A DNA stretch of 43,522 nucleotides from DASPWV01 sp046727855. GTDB taxonomy: Bacteria > Acidobacteriota > Vicinamibacteria > Vicinamibacterales > UBA2999. The stretch covers positions 1-43,522 of the forward strand of contig JBKPDL010000179.1 of NCBI GenBank assembly GCA_046727855.1. The letters run 5' to 3'. Both the position numbers and the translations under genes were made by a program. This document shows, piece after piece, positions 32,692 to 40,321 of the stretch; position 1 is the first letter of the stretch; every line of letters begins with the position of its first letter. The notes beneath the pieces are model-generated. The model saw only the letters and a list, made by a program, of their open reading frames with translations, had not been told where the DNA came from and ran no database searches.

Positions 32692-32982
32692 TTAGACTTT
32701 CGCGTTTGCCTTGCCAATCGGCAGGACGTCTTCAAGGTTCGCGTGCGGACGTGGGATCACATGCACCGAAACGAGCTCGCCAACGCGACGCGCCGCGGCT
32801 GCGCCCGCGTCGGTCGCTGCTTTGACTGCCGCGACGTCACCGCGCACGATGGCGGTTACATATCCGGCGCCGATCTTTTCCCAGCCGACGAGCGTCACCT
32901 TGGCAGCCTTGACCATGGCGTCGGCCGCTTCAATCATTGCGACCAGGCCTTTGGTCTCGACCATCCCGAGCGCTTCACCCAT
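32692..32982 (-). CDS. Microcompartment hexameric shell protein (BMC-H, EutM/PduA-like)
   Basis: Single BMC-domain protein of 96 residues whose hexamers tile the shell facets. It reads GEALGMVETKGLVAMIEAADAM at the start, the pore loop KIGAGYVTAIVRGDVAAVKAAT, and GELVSVHVIPRPHANLEDVLP at the end. The central pore turn is GAG followed by Tyr, where PduA and EutM have GSG followed by Leu or similar, so pore chemistry may differ. A strong AGGAGA lies about 6 bases before the ATG, fitting a protein needed in great excess. It is the only hexamer gene in the block; no trimeric (double-domain) shell gene is present. Confidence 0.96.
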   Translation of the reverse strand: MGEALGMVETKGLVAMIEAADAMVKAAKVTLVGWEKIGAGYVTAIVRGDVAAVKAATDAGAAAARRVGELVSVHVIPRPHANLEDVLPIGKANAKV

Positions 32983-32998
32983 TCGTGTCTCCTGATTC

Positions 32999-33020
32999 GC
33001 GGGCCTAAAGGTCCGCGCTA
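32999..33020. repeat. Dispersed palindrome between aldolase and hexamer genes
   Basis: This element (GCGGGCCTAAAGGTCCGCG plus GCTAC) belongs to the family seen three times at 10740-10843. Its end supplies the TAG stop codon of the aldolase gene. It lies between that stop and the hexamer ribosome binding site, so it may act as a 3' stabilising or processing hairpin within the operon. Confidence 0.6.
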
Positions 33021-33872
33021 CTTCAGATTGCGCACGGCGTCCTCAATCAGCGCCGTCAGTTCGCGGTATGTTAGCCGAATTTCACCGTCGCCGCTCAGTC
33101 GGCGGCCGCCGAGCGTGTCGACCACCAGCCGCGCGCCCGAAGGCGACGCCGGCGCCTGCACTACCTGACACTCCACCTGGCCAGCGGCACCCACGGTAGC
33201 CGTTTCATCGGCGCACACCGGCGCGGGCGACGCGATGCCGTACATGCCGCGCAGTCCTTGCAGCCGCTGCACTTCCTCGCGCGACAAGAGATGCTCGCGC
33301 CCGAGCATGCGCGTGACAAGCGAGATTTTCGCGAAGTGCTCGATGGTTTCCATCCGATAGTAGGCGGTGAACAAGTCCGGGCCAATCGCGAGCGCGCCAT
33401 GATTGGCGAGCAGCAGCCCGTCATGCGCTTTCAGGTATTTGCTGCACGCCGCCGGCAGTTCGTCGGTCGAGGGCGTCGCGTACTCCGCAATCGGAATGCT
33501 GCCCAGCGTCGTCACCACTTCGGCAAGCACGGCGCGATCGAGCGGAATGCCGGCGACGGCAAATCCGGTCGCAGTAGGCGGATGTGCGTGAACAACAGCG
33601 TTTGCGTCAGGCCGATCGCGATACACCTGCAGGTGCATTTTGATCTCTGATGACGCTTTGCGATCGCCTGAGAGTTTTTTGCCTTCGAAATCCGTGACCA
33701 CCATCATGTCGGGTGTCATAAACCCCTTCGACACGTTGGCCGGCGTCGTCATCAGGCGGCGGTCATCGAGACGCACGCTGATATTGCCGTCGTTCGAGGC
33801 CACGTAGCCGCGCGCCCAGAGCCGGCGTCCGATGTCGACGATGTCGCTGCGGACCTGTTCTTCAGTGCGCAT
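33018..33872 (-). CDS. Class II aldolase with C-terminal encapsulation-like helix
   Basis: Zinc-dependent aldolase of the fuculose/rhamnulose-phosphate and ribulose-phosphate-epimerase superfamily, 284 residues. Domain residues 1-210 carry VASNDGNISVRL, SKG, the acid/base Glu in KASSEIKMH (about 86-94), the zinc ligands in VVHAHPPTA, and the third His in LLANHGALAI. Family members split sugar 1-phosphates to dihydroxyacetone phosphate and lactaldehyde. About 60 extra residues follow: a linker and a final amphipathic helix RELTALIEDAVRNLK (270-284), which resembles microcompartment targeting peptides. The start overlaps the YHS gene by 11 bases. No kinase or isomerase for the sugar is nearby, so the substrate is inferred only from family. 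Confidence 0.92.
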   Translation of the reverse strand: MRTEEQVRSDIVDIGRRLWARGYVASNDGNISVRLDDRRLMTTPANVSKGFMTPDMMVVTDFEGKKLSGDRKASSEIKMHLQVYRDRPDANAVVHAHPPTATGFAVAGIPLDRAVLAEVVTTLGSIPIAEYATPSTDELPAACSKYLKAHDGLLLANHGALAIGPDLFTAYYRMETIEHFAKISLVTRMLGREHLLSREEVQRLQGLRGMYGIASPAPVCADETATVGAAGQVECQVVQAPASPSGARLVVDTLGGRRLSGDGEIRLTYRELTALIEDAVRNLK

Positions 33873-34134
33873 TCAGCCACTCGTCGCGGCAGCGTTCGGA
33901 GCAGAAGTACAACGTCTCGCGTCCCTTGGCGAGCTCCAGCGCTTTGCCGGGCACCACGTAGGTGCCGCAAACTGGATCGCGGGACATCTTCACTGCCGGA
34001 GGGTCGGCCCGGCGGTGGCCCGGGGCCGCCGGACCGACGGAAATCGCGCCGCGCACGATCCCGCCGAGCAGGCGCCACAGCGCGCGCACCAGGAACAAAA
34101 CGAGAAGAAAGAGGAGGAGTTGCCGCCAGAACAC
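33862..34134 (-). CDS. Membrane-anchored YHS/TRASH-type metal-binding protein
   Basis: A 90-residue protein. Residues 4-27 are a hydrophobic anchor (LLLFLLVLFLVRALWRLLGG); after a short linker, residues 50-90 form a YHS-like domain with SRDPVCGTYVVP and YFCSERCRDEWL, where the three Cys may bind a metal. Start is GTG, four bases after the TPR gene, with GGAGGG upstream. The stop lies inside the aldolase gene (11-base overlap). Whether it belongs functionally to the microcompartment is unclear; the coupling to the aldolase is real. Confidence 0.82.
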   Translation of the reverse strand: MFWRQLLLFLLVLFLVRALWRLLGGIVRGAISVGPAAPGHRRADPPAVKMSRDPVCGTYVVPGKALELAKGRETLYFCSERCRDEWLNAH

Positions 34135-34137
34135 GGG

Positions 34138-34755
34138 CTACTGCCCTCCGCTTCCGCCTGGCTTGGTCGTGGTGGGATGTGCGTTGCGCAATCCTTCGAG
34201 CGCCTTGTTGGCGGCCTGCCCTTCGGGGCTGTTCGGCGAAATCGCCACCACCTGTTGCCACGCCTGGGCAGCGCCGTCGAGATCCTGTTTGCCGAATGCT
34301 TTCACGATTCCCATGTTGAGCAGCGTCTTCGTGTGTTTGGGATCGACCGCGAGCGATTTTTGAAACTGCGCAATCGCGCGATCCGGCTGGTTCGTGTAGT
34401 AGTACGCCACGCCCAAATCGGTCGACACGTTTGGATCGTCCGGCTGCAACGCATACGCGGACTCGTACCACGTGATCGCGTCGGTGTAGTGCTCGGAATC
34501 GAAATAGAGATTGCCCAGTTCAACGCGCGGCTGTGGATCTTTGGGATTCTGGTCGGCGACGCTCTTGAGCGCCTGGACGCGATTCTGGTCGAGCACGGCC
34601 GGTGCGGGCGTGTTAGCCGTGGTGGCTGGCGCCTGCTGCGCGACGGGCGCGGCGGTGGGTCGTATGCGCGTAGCCTGCTGGCTTCCGAACACCCAGCCGA
34701 CGATGATGCCGAAAAGCGTGCCGGCGATTGCAAAGACGAAGGACTCGGACTTCAT
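34138..34755 (-). CDS. TPR-repeat protein with N-terminal membrane anchor
   Basis: A 205-residue protein. One membrane helix (about 7-24, FAIAGTLFGIIVGWVFG) is followed by a Pro/Ala linker and at least three tetratricopeptide repeats (about 70-190), with PKDPQPRVELGNLYFDSEHYTDAI and PDDPNVSTDLGVAYYYTNQPDRAI as clear units, then a Gly/Pro tail. TPR arrays mediate protein contacts; the partner is unknown. It resembles the NrfG/CcmH-like group in layout, but no cytochrome maturation genes are present. It precedes the YHS gene by three bases. Confidence 0.85.
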   Translation of the reverse strand: MKSESFVFAIAGTLFGIIVGWVFGSQQATRIRPTAAPVAQQAPATTANTPAPAVLDQNRVQALKSVADQNPKDPQPRVELGNLYFDSEHYTDAITWYESAYALQPDDPNVSTDLGVAYYYTNQPDRAIAQFQKSLAVDPKHTKTLLNMGIVKAFGKQDLDGAAQAWQQVVAISPNSPEGQAANKALEGLRNAHPTTTKPGGSGGQ

Positions 34756-34783
34756 GAATCTCGTGATCTCGACATCTCCAAAT

Positions 34784-35485
34784 TCAGAATATCAGCTGGT
34801 TGCGAAGCCAGTCCACCAGGCCGCGCGCGAGGTCGGCATCGGCGGCGAGCAGGTTGGTGCCGTGCGCGGCGGCGTCGCTGAGGCGCTGTTCTCGCCGCCC
34901 ACCACCTGCCACGAGATCGCGCAACGTACGTAGCGCATAGGGATCCTTTGTGCTCGCAGCGAGCCACACCGGTCGATCGCCGAGTCTCTTCATCGCAGCG
35001 CTGTCCAGACGCAACCCGCGGTAATCGAGTGACGGCGAAATCAGCGCGACGGCGCGAACGAATGGGAAATCGCTCGCGGCCATCACCGCCAGACTGGCTC
35101 CGAGCGAGGCGCCCACCACGGCGACCGGATCGGGCCGAACCCCTGGCCGCGACGTCAACCACGACACCGCCGCGCGCACATCGTCGGCCATCGCCGCGAG
35201 CGGGGCTGTCGATCCGGCGGATCGTCCATGTCCCCGCAAATCGATGGCGAGCGCGATCACGCCAACGTCGCTCAGGAGATTGGCGATGCTGGCCCAGTCC
35301 TCCTTCGAACGGCCGAGCATATGCACGAGCACCACTGCCGGCGCGGGCCGAACGGACGGTTCATACAACGTTGCCGCGAGCGGCGTGCCGTCACGCGATG
35401 GAAAGGTGACGGGCCGTTCCGCCGCGAGCGCGGTAGTCGTGATCTGGGCAAAAACAGCGGCGACGAGCACGGCGCGCGCGATCAT
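34784..35485 (-). CDS. Secreted alpha/beta hydrolase
   Basis: A 233-residue serine hydrolase with a signal peptide (about 1-21, ending ALAAE). The oxyanion region is VVLVHMLGRSKEDW, the nucleophile elbow is VGASLGASLA (Ser in GxSxG), the acid is Asp in AASTKDPYAL and the base His in AAAHGTNLL. It resembles dienelactone-hydrolase or prolyl-oligopeptidase-like esterases; the substrate is unknown. It overlaps pdxJ by four bases and precedes the TPR gene by 28 bases. Confidence 0.88.
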   Translation of the reverse strand: MIARAVLVAAVFAQITTTALAAERPVTFPSRDGTPLAATLYEPSVRPAPAVVLVHMLGRSKEDWASIANLLSDVGVIALAIDLRGHGRSAGSTAPLAAMADDVRAAVSWLTSRPGVRPDPVAVVGASLGASLAVMAASDFPFVRAVALISPSLDYRGLRLDSAAMKRLGDRPVWLAASTKDPYALRTLRDLVAGGGRREQRLSDAAAHGTNLLAADADLARGLVDWLRNQLIF

Positions 35486-36228
35486 GCGGGAGCGCCGGCC
35501 ACTGCCGCCAGAAAATCGCGGACGGATTGACGCAACCCCACAAACAGCGCGTGGCTGATCAGCGCGTGTCCGATCGAAACTTCCGCAAGATGCGGAAGGG
35601 TGCGGAACATCGTCAGGTTGCGCAAATCAAGGTCGTGGCCCGCATTGATGCCGAGACCGATCTCATGCGCAAGGATCGCAGCTTCAGCGTAGGTTTTGAA
35701 GCTCGCTTGTGCGGCTGCCGCGCCGCGTTCAAATGCCCGGGCAAATGGTTCGGTATAGAGCTCGATACGGTCGGCGTCGAGATCCCTGGCCCAGCGGACC
35801 ATCTCTGGACGCGGATCGATAAACAGGCTGACGCGAACGCCCGCGCTCTTCATCGCCGCGATGATTCCCGCCAGCGCCTGCCGCGGCGTATCGGCAGGCC
35901 ATCCCGCCTGACTGGTAATCTCGCCGGGCGACACCGGAACGAGCGTGCATTGATCGGGCTTGACATCGAGAACGAGCCGCACGAGATCGGCACGCGGGTC
36001 GCCTTCGATGTTGTATTCGACGCGGCCCTTCAGCGGCACAAGCTCTTCGGTGATGTCGCGAACATCCCGCGCCGTAATATGCCGCTCGTCGGCGCGCGGA
36101 TGAACAGTAATACCGGGCGCCCCCGCGTCCAGACACACTCGCACGGCATCGATCACGGAGGGCACCTTCCCACCGCGTGAGTTGCGGACCGTCGCAACCT
36201 TGTTGACGTTGACGGAGAGCTTGGCCAT
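35482..36228 (-). CDS. pdxJ: Pyridoxine 5'-phosphate synthase
   Basis: Condenses 1-deoxyxylulose 5-phosphate with 3-amino-1-hydroxyacetone phosphate in vitamin B6 synthesis. The 248-residue barrel has the start LSVNVNKVATVRNSRG, the catalytic region GITVHPRADERHI, the Glu in VEYNIEGDP, LVPVSPGEITSQAGW and the end GINAGHDLDLRNL, EVSIGHALISHALF. All match PdxJ. It lies 37 bases after glmM on the same strand and overlaps the hydrolase gene. Confidence 0.97.
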   Translation of the reverse strand: MAKLSVNVNKVATVRNSRGGKVPSVIDAVRVCLDAGAPGITVHPRADERHITARDVRDITEELVPLKGRVEYNIEGDPRADLVRLVLDVKPDQCTLVPVSPGEITSQAGWPADTPRQALAGIIAAMKSAGVRVSLFIDPRPEMVRWARDLDADRIELYTEPFARAFERGAAAAQASFKTYAEAAILAHEIGLGINAGHDLDLRNLTMFRTLPHLAEVSIGHALISHALFVGLRQSVRDFLAAVAGAPA

Positions 36229-36265
36229 GAGGGTTGACTACGCAGAATCGGTCGACATCTGTGGC

Positions 36266-37603
36266 TCATCCCAGATGCGCGCGCACGACGTCGGCGAGGT
36301 CGTTGGCCCAGCGCCTGATCTCGCCGTCGTCTTTTCCTTCGAGCATGATGCGCAGCAGCGGTTCGGTGCCCGAGTAGCGAATCAAAAGCCTGCCGTGCCC
36401 CGTCAGACGACTTTCCACTTTCTTGATCGCATCCGCAATTGCGGGAATGGCGTTGTAGTCGCCCCGTTCGCGCACGCGGACGTTGACCAGCACCTGCGGA
36501 TAGGTGACGAGCTGGGCGGCAAGCGCTTCGAGCTCTTTGCCGGTCGCAATCATGATGCGGAGCACGTTCAACGTCGTGGCAATGCCATCGCCGGTGAAGA
36601 GATGATCGGCGAAGATGATGTGGCCGGATTGCTCGCCGCCAAGCGCGCTGCCGCGTTTGAGCATCTCCTCCATCACGTACTTGTCGCCGACCGGCGCGCG
36701 CACGAGATCGATTCCGCGTGCGCGCAGCCCAAGCTCGAGCCCGATATTGCTCATCACGGTGGCCACCACGGTGTTGCCGCGGAGACGACCTTCCTTCTGC
36801 AGATGCTCGGCGGCCATGAGCATCACCGCATCGCCGTCTACTGGATTGCCGTGCGAGTCGACGAACAACGCGCGATCGCCGTCGCCATCGAATGCCACAC
36901 CCAAACGTGAGCCCGAGGCGGTGACTTTGGCTTGCAATACTTCGAGGTGAGTGGACCCGCTATGAAGGTTGATGTTGCGGCCGTTCGGTTCGTTACCGAT
37001 CGTGATCACATCCAACCCGAGATCGCGAAAGAGCGTCGGCGCCACAGTGCCGGTCGCGCCGTTGGCGCAGTCAACCACGATGCGGCTTCCAGCAAGCGGT
37101 CCGGCAGAATCAATGATCTGCCGAAGATGGGCGACATATTGCCGTGACAACTCCCTGCGTTGGGGCTCGCCCGAACCCGTTGCGACCGTCCACGCTTCAT
37201 TGCCGACCATTGACTCGATTCGCGATTCGAATGCTTCGGTCAGCTTTTCACCGCGTCCCGAAAACACCTTGATGCCGTTGTCCTCATACGGATTGTGCGA
37301 GGCAGAGATGACAATGCCGGCATCGAACCCTTCACTGCGGGTCAGGTACGCGATCGCCGGCGTCGGGATCACCCCCGCGCTGACGGTGATCGCTCCCTCG
37401 CTCGACAGTCCACGCGTGAGCTCGCGCTCGATCCATTCGCCCGATTCGCGCGTATCGCGGCCAATGAGCACGCGCCGACGGGATCCGTTTGCGCCGTCTT
37501 CCAACGCGCGCACGAGCGCGGCACCCACACGATTGATGGTTCGCGGATCGAGCGGCGCGGCACCCGCGCGCCCCCTGATCCCGTCGGTTCCGAAGAGTTT
37601 CAC
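36266..37603 (-). CDS. glmM: Phosphoglucosamine mutase
   Basis: Interconverts glucosamine 6-phosphate and 1-phosphate for cell-wall precursor synthesis, 445 residues. Start KLFGTDGIRGRAG, active-site phosphoserine in GIVISASHNPYEDNGIK (about 100), metal loop DGDGDRALFVD, sugar-binding GGEQSGHIIF and phosphate-binding RYSGTEPLLRIM are all present. GTG start overlaps the cdaR stop by four bases. In other bacteria GlmM binds and inhibits CdaA, which fits this cdaA-cdaR-glmM order. Confidence 0.97.
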   Translation of the reverse strand: MKLFGTDGIRGRAGAAPLDPRTINRVGAALVRALEDGANGSRRRVLIGRDTRESGEWIERELTRGLSSEGAITVSAGVIPTPAIAYLTRSEGFDAGIVISASHNPYEDNGIKVFSGRGEKLTEAFESRIESMVGNEAWTVATGSGEPQRRELSRQYVAHLRQIIDSAGPLAGSRIVVDCANGATGTVAPTLFRDLGLDVITIGNEPNGRNINLHSGSTHLEVLQAKVTASGSRLGVAFDGDGDRALFVDSHGNPVDGDAVMLMAAEHLQKEGRLRGNTVVATVMSNIGLELGLRARGIDLVRAPVGDKYVMEEMLKRGSALGGEQSGHIIFADHLFTGDGIATTLNVLRIMIATGKELEALAAQLVTYPQVLVNVRVRERGDYNAIPAIADAIKKVESRLTGHGRLLIRYSGTEPLLRIMLEGKDDGEIRRWANDLADVVRAHLG

Positions 37604-38517
37604 GGTGTGGAAATCCTCAGCCGCACGGCGCGCGGCGTGATCGATTCAACGGTCAACCCGGCCTCCACTCGAGCGTCCACCTCCACAGTATGGTCGCCAG
37701 GGGGCAAGCCCAAGACATCGGCCTGCGCCCGCACGCTGTCGGGGGTGAGCGCCTCGGTCGCATCGCGGGTGCCCTTGACAGTGAGCGACACCCTTGGCGT
37801 CAGGGGAGTCACTTTCGAGCGCTCGTCGGCGTTCACGATCGTCACGGGAACGCCGCTCAGCGTGCGTGTAGTCGTTCCCAGGCCGATTTGTACGGTGACG
37901 CTGGCAGTTTGCGGCGATCGCAGCCGCACGCTCGGGTCGGCGACGCCCACGTTGACGACCTCGCGCAGCGGTCCCCGTTCGTTCGCAATCGATACCGGCT
38001 CGGTCATCGCTTCGTCGATGCCGCGCAACGAGCTCTCCGGTCCAACCACCTCGACCGTGGCGGGGCTGGATACCACATTCAGCACCTCATATCCGGGCGC
38101 GGGGCGCCCTTCGAGCGCGGGCCTCACCTGAAGAATCCGGACGGCCGAGTTCTCGAACTCAATCGGCAGCGTCGCCGGCGCAACCTGCATCACCTCGATG
38201 CCGTACGGCACGTTCACTTGATTCGCGGTGAGATGAAACAGTCGCCGTCCCGGTTTCGCGCTGCGAAGATCGATCACCGCCGACGTATCCGATGGCGCCA
38301 GGCGTCCCAGCGTGCCCGACGAGCCGCGCAGGCGAACTTCGATGGTATCGAGAGGATCGCCGATGATTTCCAGTCCAGCCGGCAGGTTCTGGAACTCCAC
38401 CGGAACGCGGATTGCACGTTCCACGATGCGGTCGCCCGCGATGACGAGCCAGAGCAGCATCGCGATGCAAATGGACAAAAATTTCAACCCGATATTGCGG
38501 AATGGAAAGGGCGCCAT
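37600..38517 (-). CDS. cdaR: YbbR-domain protein, CdaA regulator
   Basis: A 305-residue protein with an N-terminal membrane helix (about 9-26) and about four YbbR repeats outside the membrane, for example VPVEFQNLPAGLEIIGDPLDTIEVRLRG-type units and the later VPVTIVNADERS and ADVLGLPPGDHTVEV. In Firmicutes CdaR modulates the diadenylate cyclase CdaA. It starts one base inside the cdaA stop (TGATG) and overlaps glmM by four, so the three are coupled. Confidence 0.92.
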   Translation of the reverse strand: MAPFPFRNIGLKFLSICIAMLLWLVIAGDRIVERAIRVPVEFQNLPAGLEIIGDPLDTIEVRLRGSSGTLGRLAPSDTSAVIDLRSAKPGRRLFHLTANQVNVPYGIEVMQVAPATLPIEFENSAVRILQVRPALEGRPAPGYEVLNVVSSPATVEVVGPESSLRGIDEAMTEPVSIANERGPLREVVNVGVADPSVRLRSPQTASVTVQIGLGTTTRTLSGVPVTIVNADERSKVTPLTPRVSLTVKGTRDATEALTPDSVRAQADVLGLPPGDHTVEVDARVEAGLTVESITPRAVRLRISTP

Positions 38518-39338
38518 CAGCTCATGGAGTAGCCGGTAGCGGCCGGTTGAGACGGACGACCCCGCGGGAGGAGCGCCGCAAGCCGCGCGCGCAGCAGGTC
38601 GGGCTCGACGCTGCGCTCGATCGCGCCCTCGATGACGAGCGAGATCACGCCCGTTTCTTCCGACACGACCATCGCGACGGCGTCGTTCTCTTCGGTCACG
38701 CCGATTGCGGCGCGATGCCGTGACCCGAGCTCGCGGCCAAGACGAGGATTCACCGTCAGCGGCAGAAAACAGGCGGCCGCCGCTATCCGATCGCCCTGCA
38801 CGATGACGGCGCCGTCGTGAAGAGGCGAGCCCTCCTGAAAGATGCTCACGAGCAGATCATAAGTAAGCCGTGCGTCGAGCGGAATGCCGCTCTCGATGTA
38901 ATTGCGTAGTCCAATCGACCTTTCGACCACGATGATGGCGCCGATCCGCTTGGAGGCGAGTGTCCGAAGGGCGACGACGATCTCCTCGACTGTGTCGTCG
39001 TCTGCATCGGTCCGATCGAGCCTGCGGAAAATCCGGAAAAACGGCGCGCGTCCGATCATTCCGAGCGCGCGCCGAATATCGGCCTGCATGAGCACGATCG
39101 CGGCAAAAACGACATAGCCCACCACGTTGCGAATGAGCCAGTTGACGGTTTCGAGCTGCAGCCCGCGCGAGAGGTAGAACATGCCCACCAGCAGCGCGAT
39201 GCCCATCGCCATCTGCACCGCGTGCGTGCCACGAATGAGCTTCAACACCTCGTAGACGACAATTGAAACGATCGTGATGTCAACGATGTCCCACCACGTG
39301 ACCGGAGGGCGCTGCAGCAGTTCGGTGAGCCAGCTCAT
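38517..39338 (-). CDS. cdaA: Diadenylate cyclase CdaA
   Basis: Makes cyclic di-AMP from two ATP, at the inner membrane. The 273-residue protein has three N-terminal membrane helices (about 20-105), then the DAC domain with the catalytic DGA in HDGAVIVQGDRIAAAACFLPL and the RHR motif in ELGSRHRAAIGVTE. The SEETG segment follows. C-di-AMP usually controls osmolyte and potassium balance and wall turgor. It overlaps folP by four bases upstream and cdaR by one downstream. Confidence 0.96.
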   Translation of the reverse strand: MSWLTELLQRPPVTWWDIVDITIVSIVVYEVLKLIRGTHAVQMAMGIALLVGMFYLSRGLQLETVNWLIRNVVGYVVFAAIVLMQADIRRALGMIGRAPFFRIFRRLDRTDADDDTVEEIVVALRTLASKRIGAIIVVERSIGLRNYIESGIPLDARLTYDLLVSIFQEGSPLHDGAVIVQGDRIAAAACFLPLTVNPRLGRELGSRHRAAIGVTEENDAVAMVVSEETGVISLVIEGAIERSVEPDLLRARLAALLPRGRPSQPAATGYSMS

Positions 39339-40204
39339 TTGGCGTTTCGCACCGCATCGGCGACCCGGACGACCTGCACCATCTCACGGACACGGTGTAC
39401 GCGCACAATGTGCGCGCCTGCCAGCACTGCAGCCGTAACGGCGGCAGCCGTCGCCCAGTCGCGCTCCGCTGCCGGCGCACCATCGCTCGCGGCCGATAGA
39501 AACGATTTGCGCGACGGTCCGATCAGCAATGGTCGGCCAAGGGAGGCGAGGCGATCCAATTCGGATAAGACGGTGAAGCTGTGCTCGGCGCGTTTGGCAA
39601 AGCCCAGGCCGGGGTCGATGATGATTCGATCGAACGCGATGCCGCAGCCGATGGCTCTCTCCATGCTTCGCTGCAGCTCCCTTGCGACCTCGCTCGTCAC
39701 ATCGTCGTACGTCGCGTGCTTGTACATGTCACCCGACCGTCCGCGCGTATGCATCAGCACGAGCGCCGCACCACGCGACGCGACGAGCGCGCCCAAGCCG
39801 GGATCATAACCCAGCCCACTGATGTCATTGACGAGCGCGACGCCGGCGTCGAGCGCACGCCGCGCCACGTCCACCTTGTAGGTGTCGATCGAAACCGGAA
39901 CGCGCAAGCGCGTCGCTAAGCCCTTCAGCACCGGTCGAAGGCGGGCCCACTCTTCCCGGGCATCGACTGCCGCTGCGCCCGGCCGCGTGGATTCTGCGCC
40001 AATGTCGATGACGTCGGCGCCCTCGGCTTCCATCGCGAGCGCGAGGTCAACGGCACGGGCAGGATCGAAGGCAACGCCGCCGTCGGAAAAGGAATCGGGT
40101 GTGACGTTGAGGACGCCCATCACGAGGGTGCGCGCGCCAAGTGAAAGCGGTGGCCGGTCGGGAAGGTGAACGGTGAAAGTACGACGCGCAGAGACCGGCG
40201 ACAT
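39335..40204 (-). CDS. folP: Dihydropteroate synthase
   Basis: Joins p-aminobenzoate to dihydropterin pyrophosphate in folate synthesis, 289 residues. VMGVLNVTPDSFSDGG, DIGAESTRPGAAAV, VSIDTYKVDVARRAL, VNDISGLGYD, DRIIIDPGLGFAKRAEH and VRVHRVREM are the classical DHPS segments. It lies between ftsH and cdaA. About 117 bases separate it from ftsH upstream; these hold GTCGAC-rich repeats. Confidence 0.97.
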   Translation of the reverse strand: MSPVSARRTFTVHLPDRPPLSLGARTLVMGVLNVTPDSFSDGGVAFDPARAVDLALAMEAEGADVIDIGAESTRPGAAAVDAREEWARLRPVLKGLATRLRVPVSIDTYKVDVARRALDAGVALVNDISGLGYDPGLGALVASRGAALVLMHTRGRSGDMYKHATYDDVTSEVARELQRSMERAIGCGIAFDRIIIDPGLGFAKRAEHSFTVLSELDRLASLGRPLLIGPSRKSFLSAASDGAPAAERDWATAAAVTAAVLAGAHIVRVHRVREMVQVVRVADAVRNAK

Positions 40205-40205
40205 G

Positions 40206-40320
40206 CCGTCTACAGTCTACGGTCGACTGTTGCCGGGGGTTTTCCGGCTTGGAAGATCTGCGGTGCGAAACCCACCGACGCTGTTGCCGGCGACCGCGGA
40301 CTGTCGACCGGCGACCGTCG
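40206..40320. repeat. GTCGAC-rich spacer between ftsH and folP
   Basis: The spacer contains ACAGTCTACGGTCGACTGT on the left and GGACTGTCGACCGGCGACC plus GTCGACTAC on the right, short units in both orientations. The same GGTCGAC-type unit appears inside pyrF (2590-2613). Looks like another dispersed intergenic repeat type; no gene is seen. Confidence 0.5.
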
Positions 40321-40321
40321 A

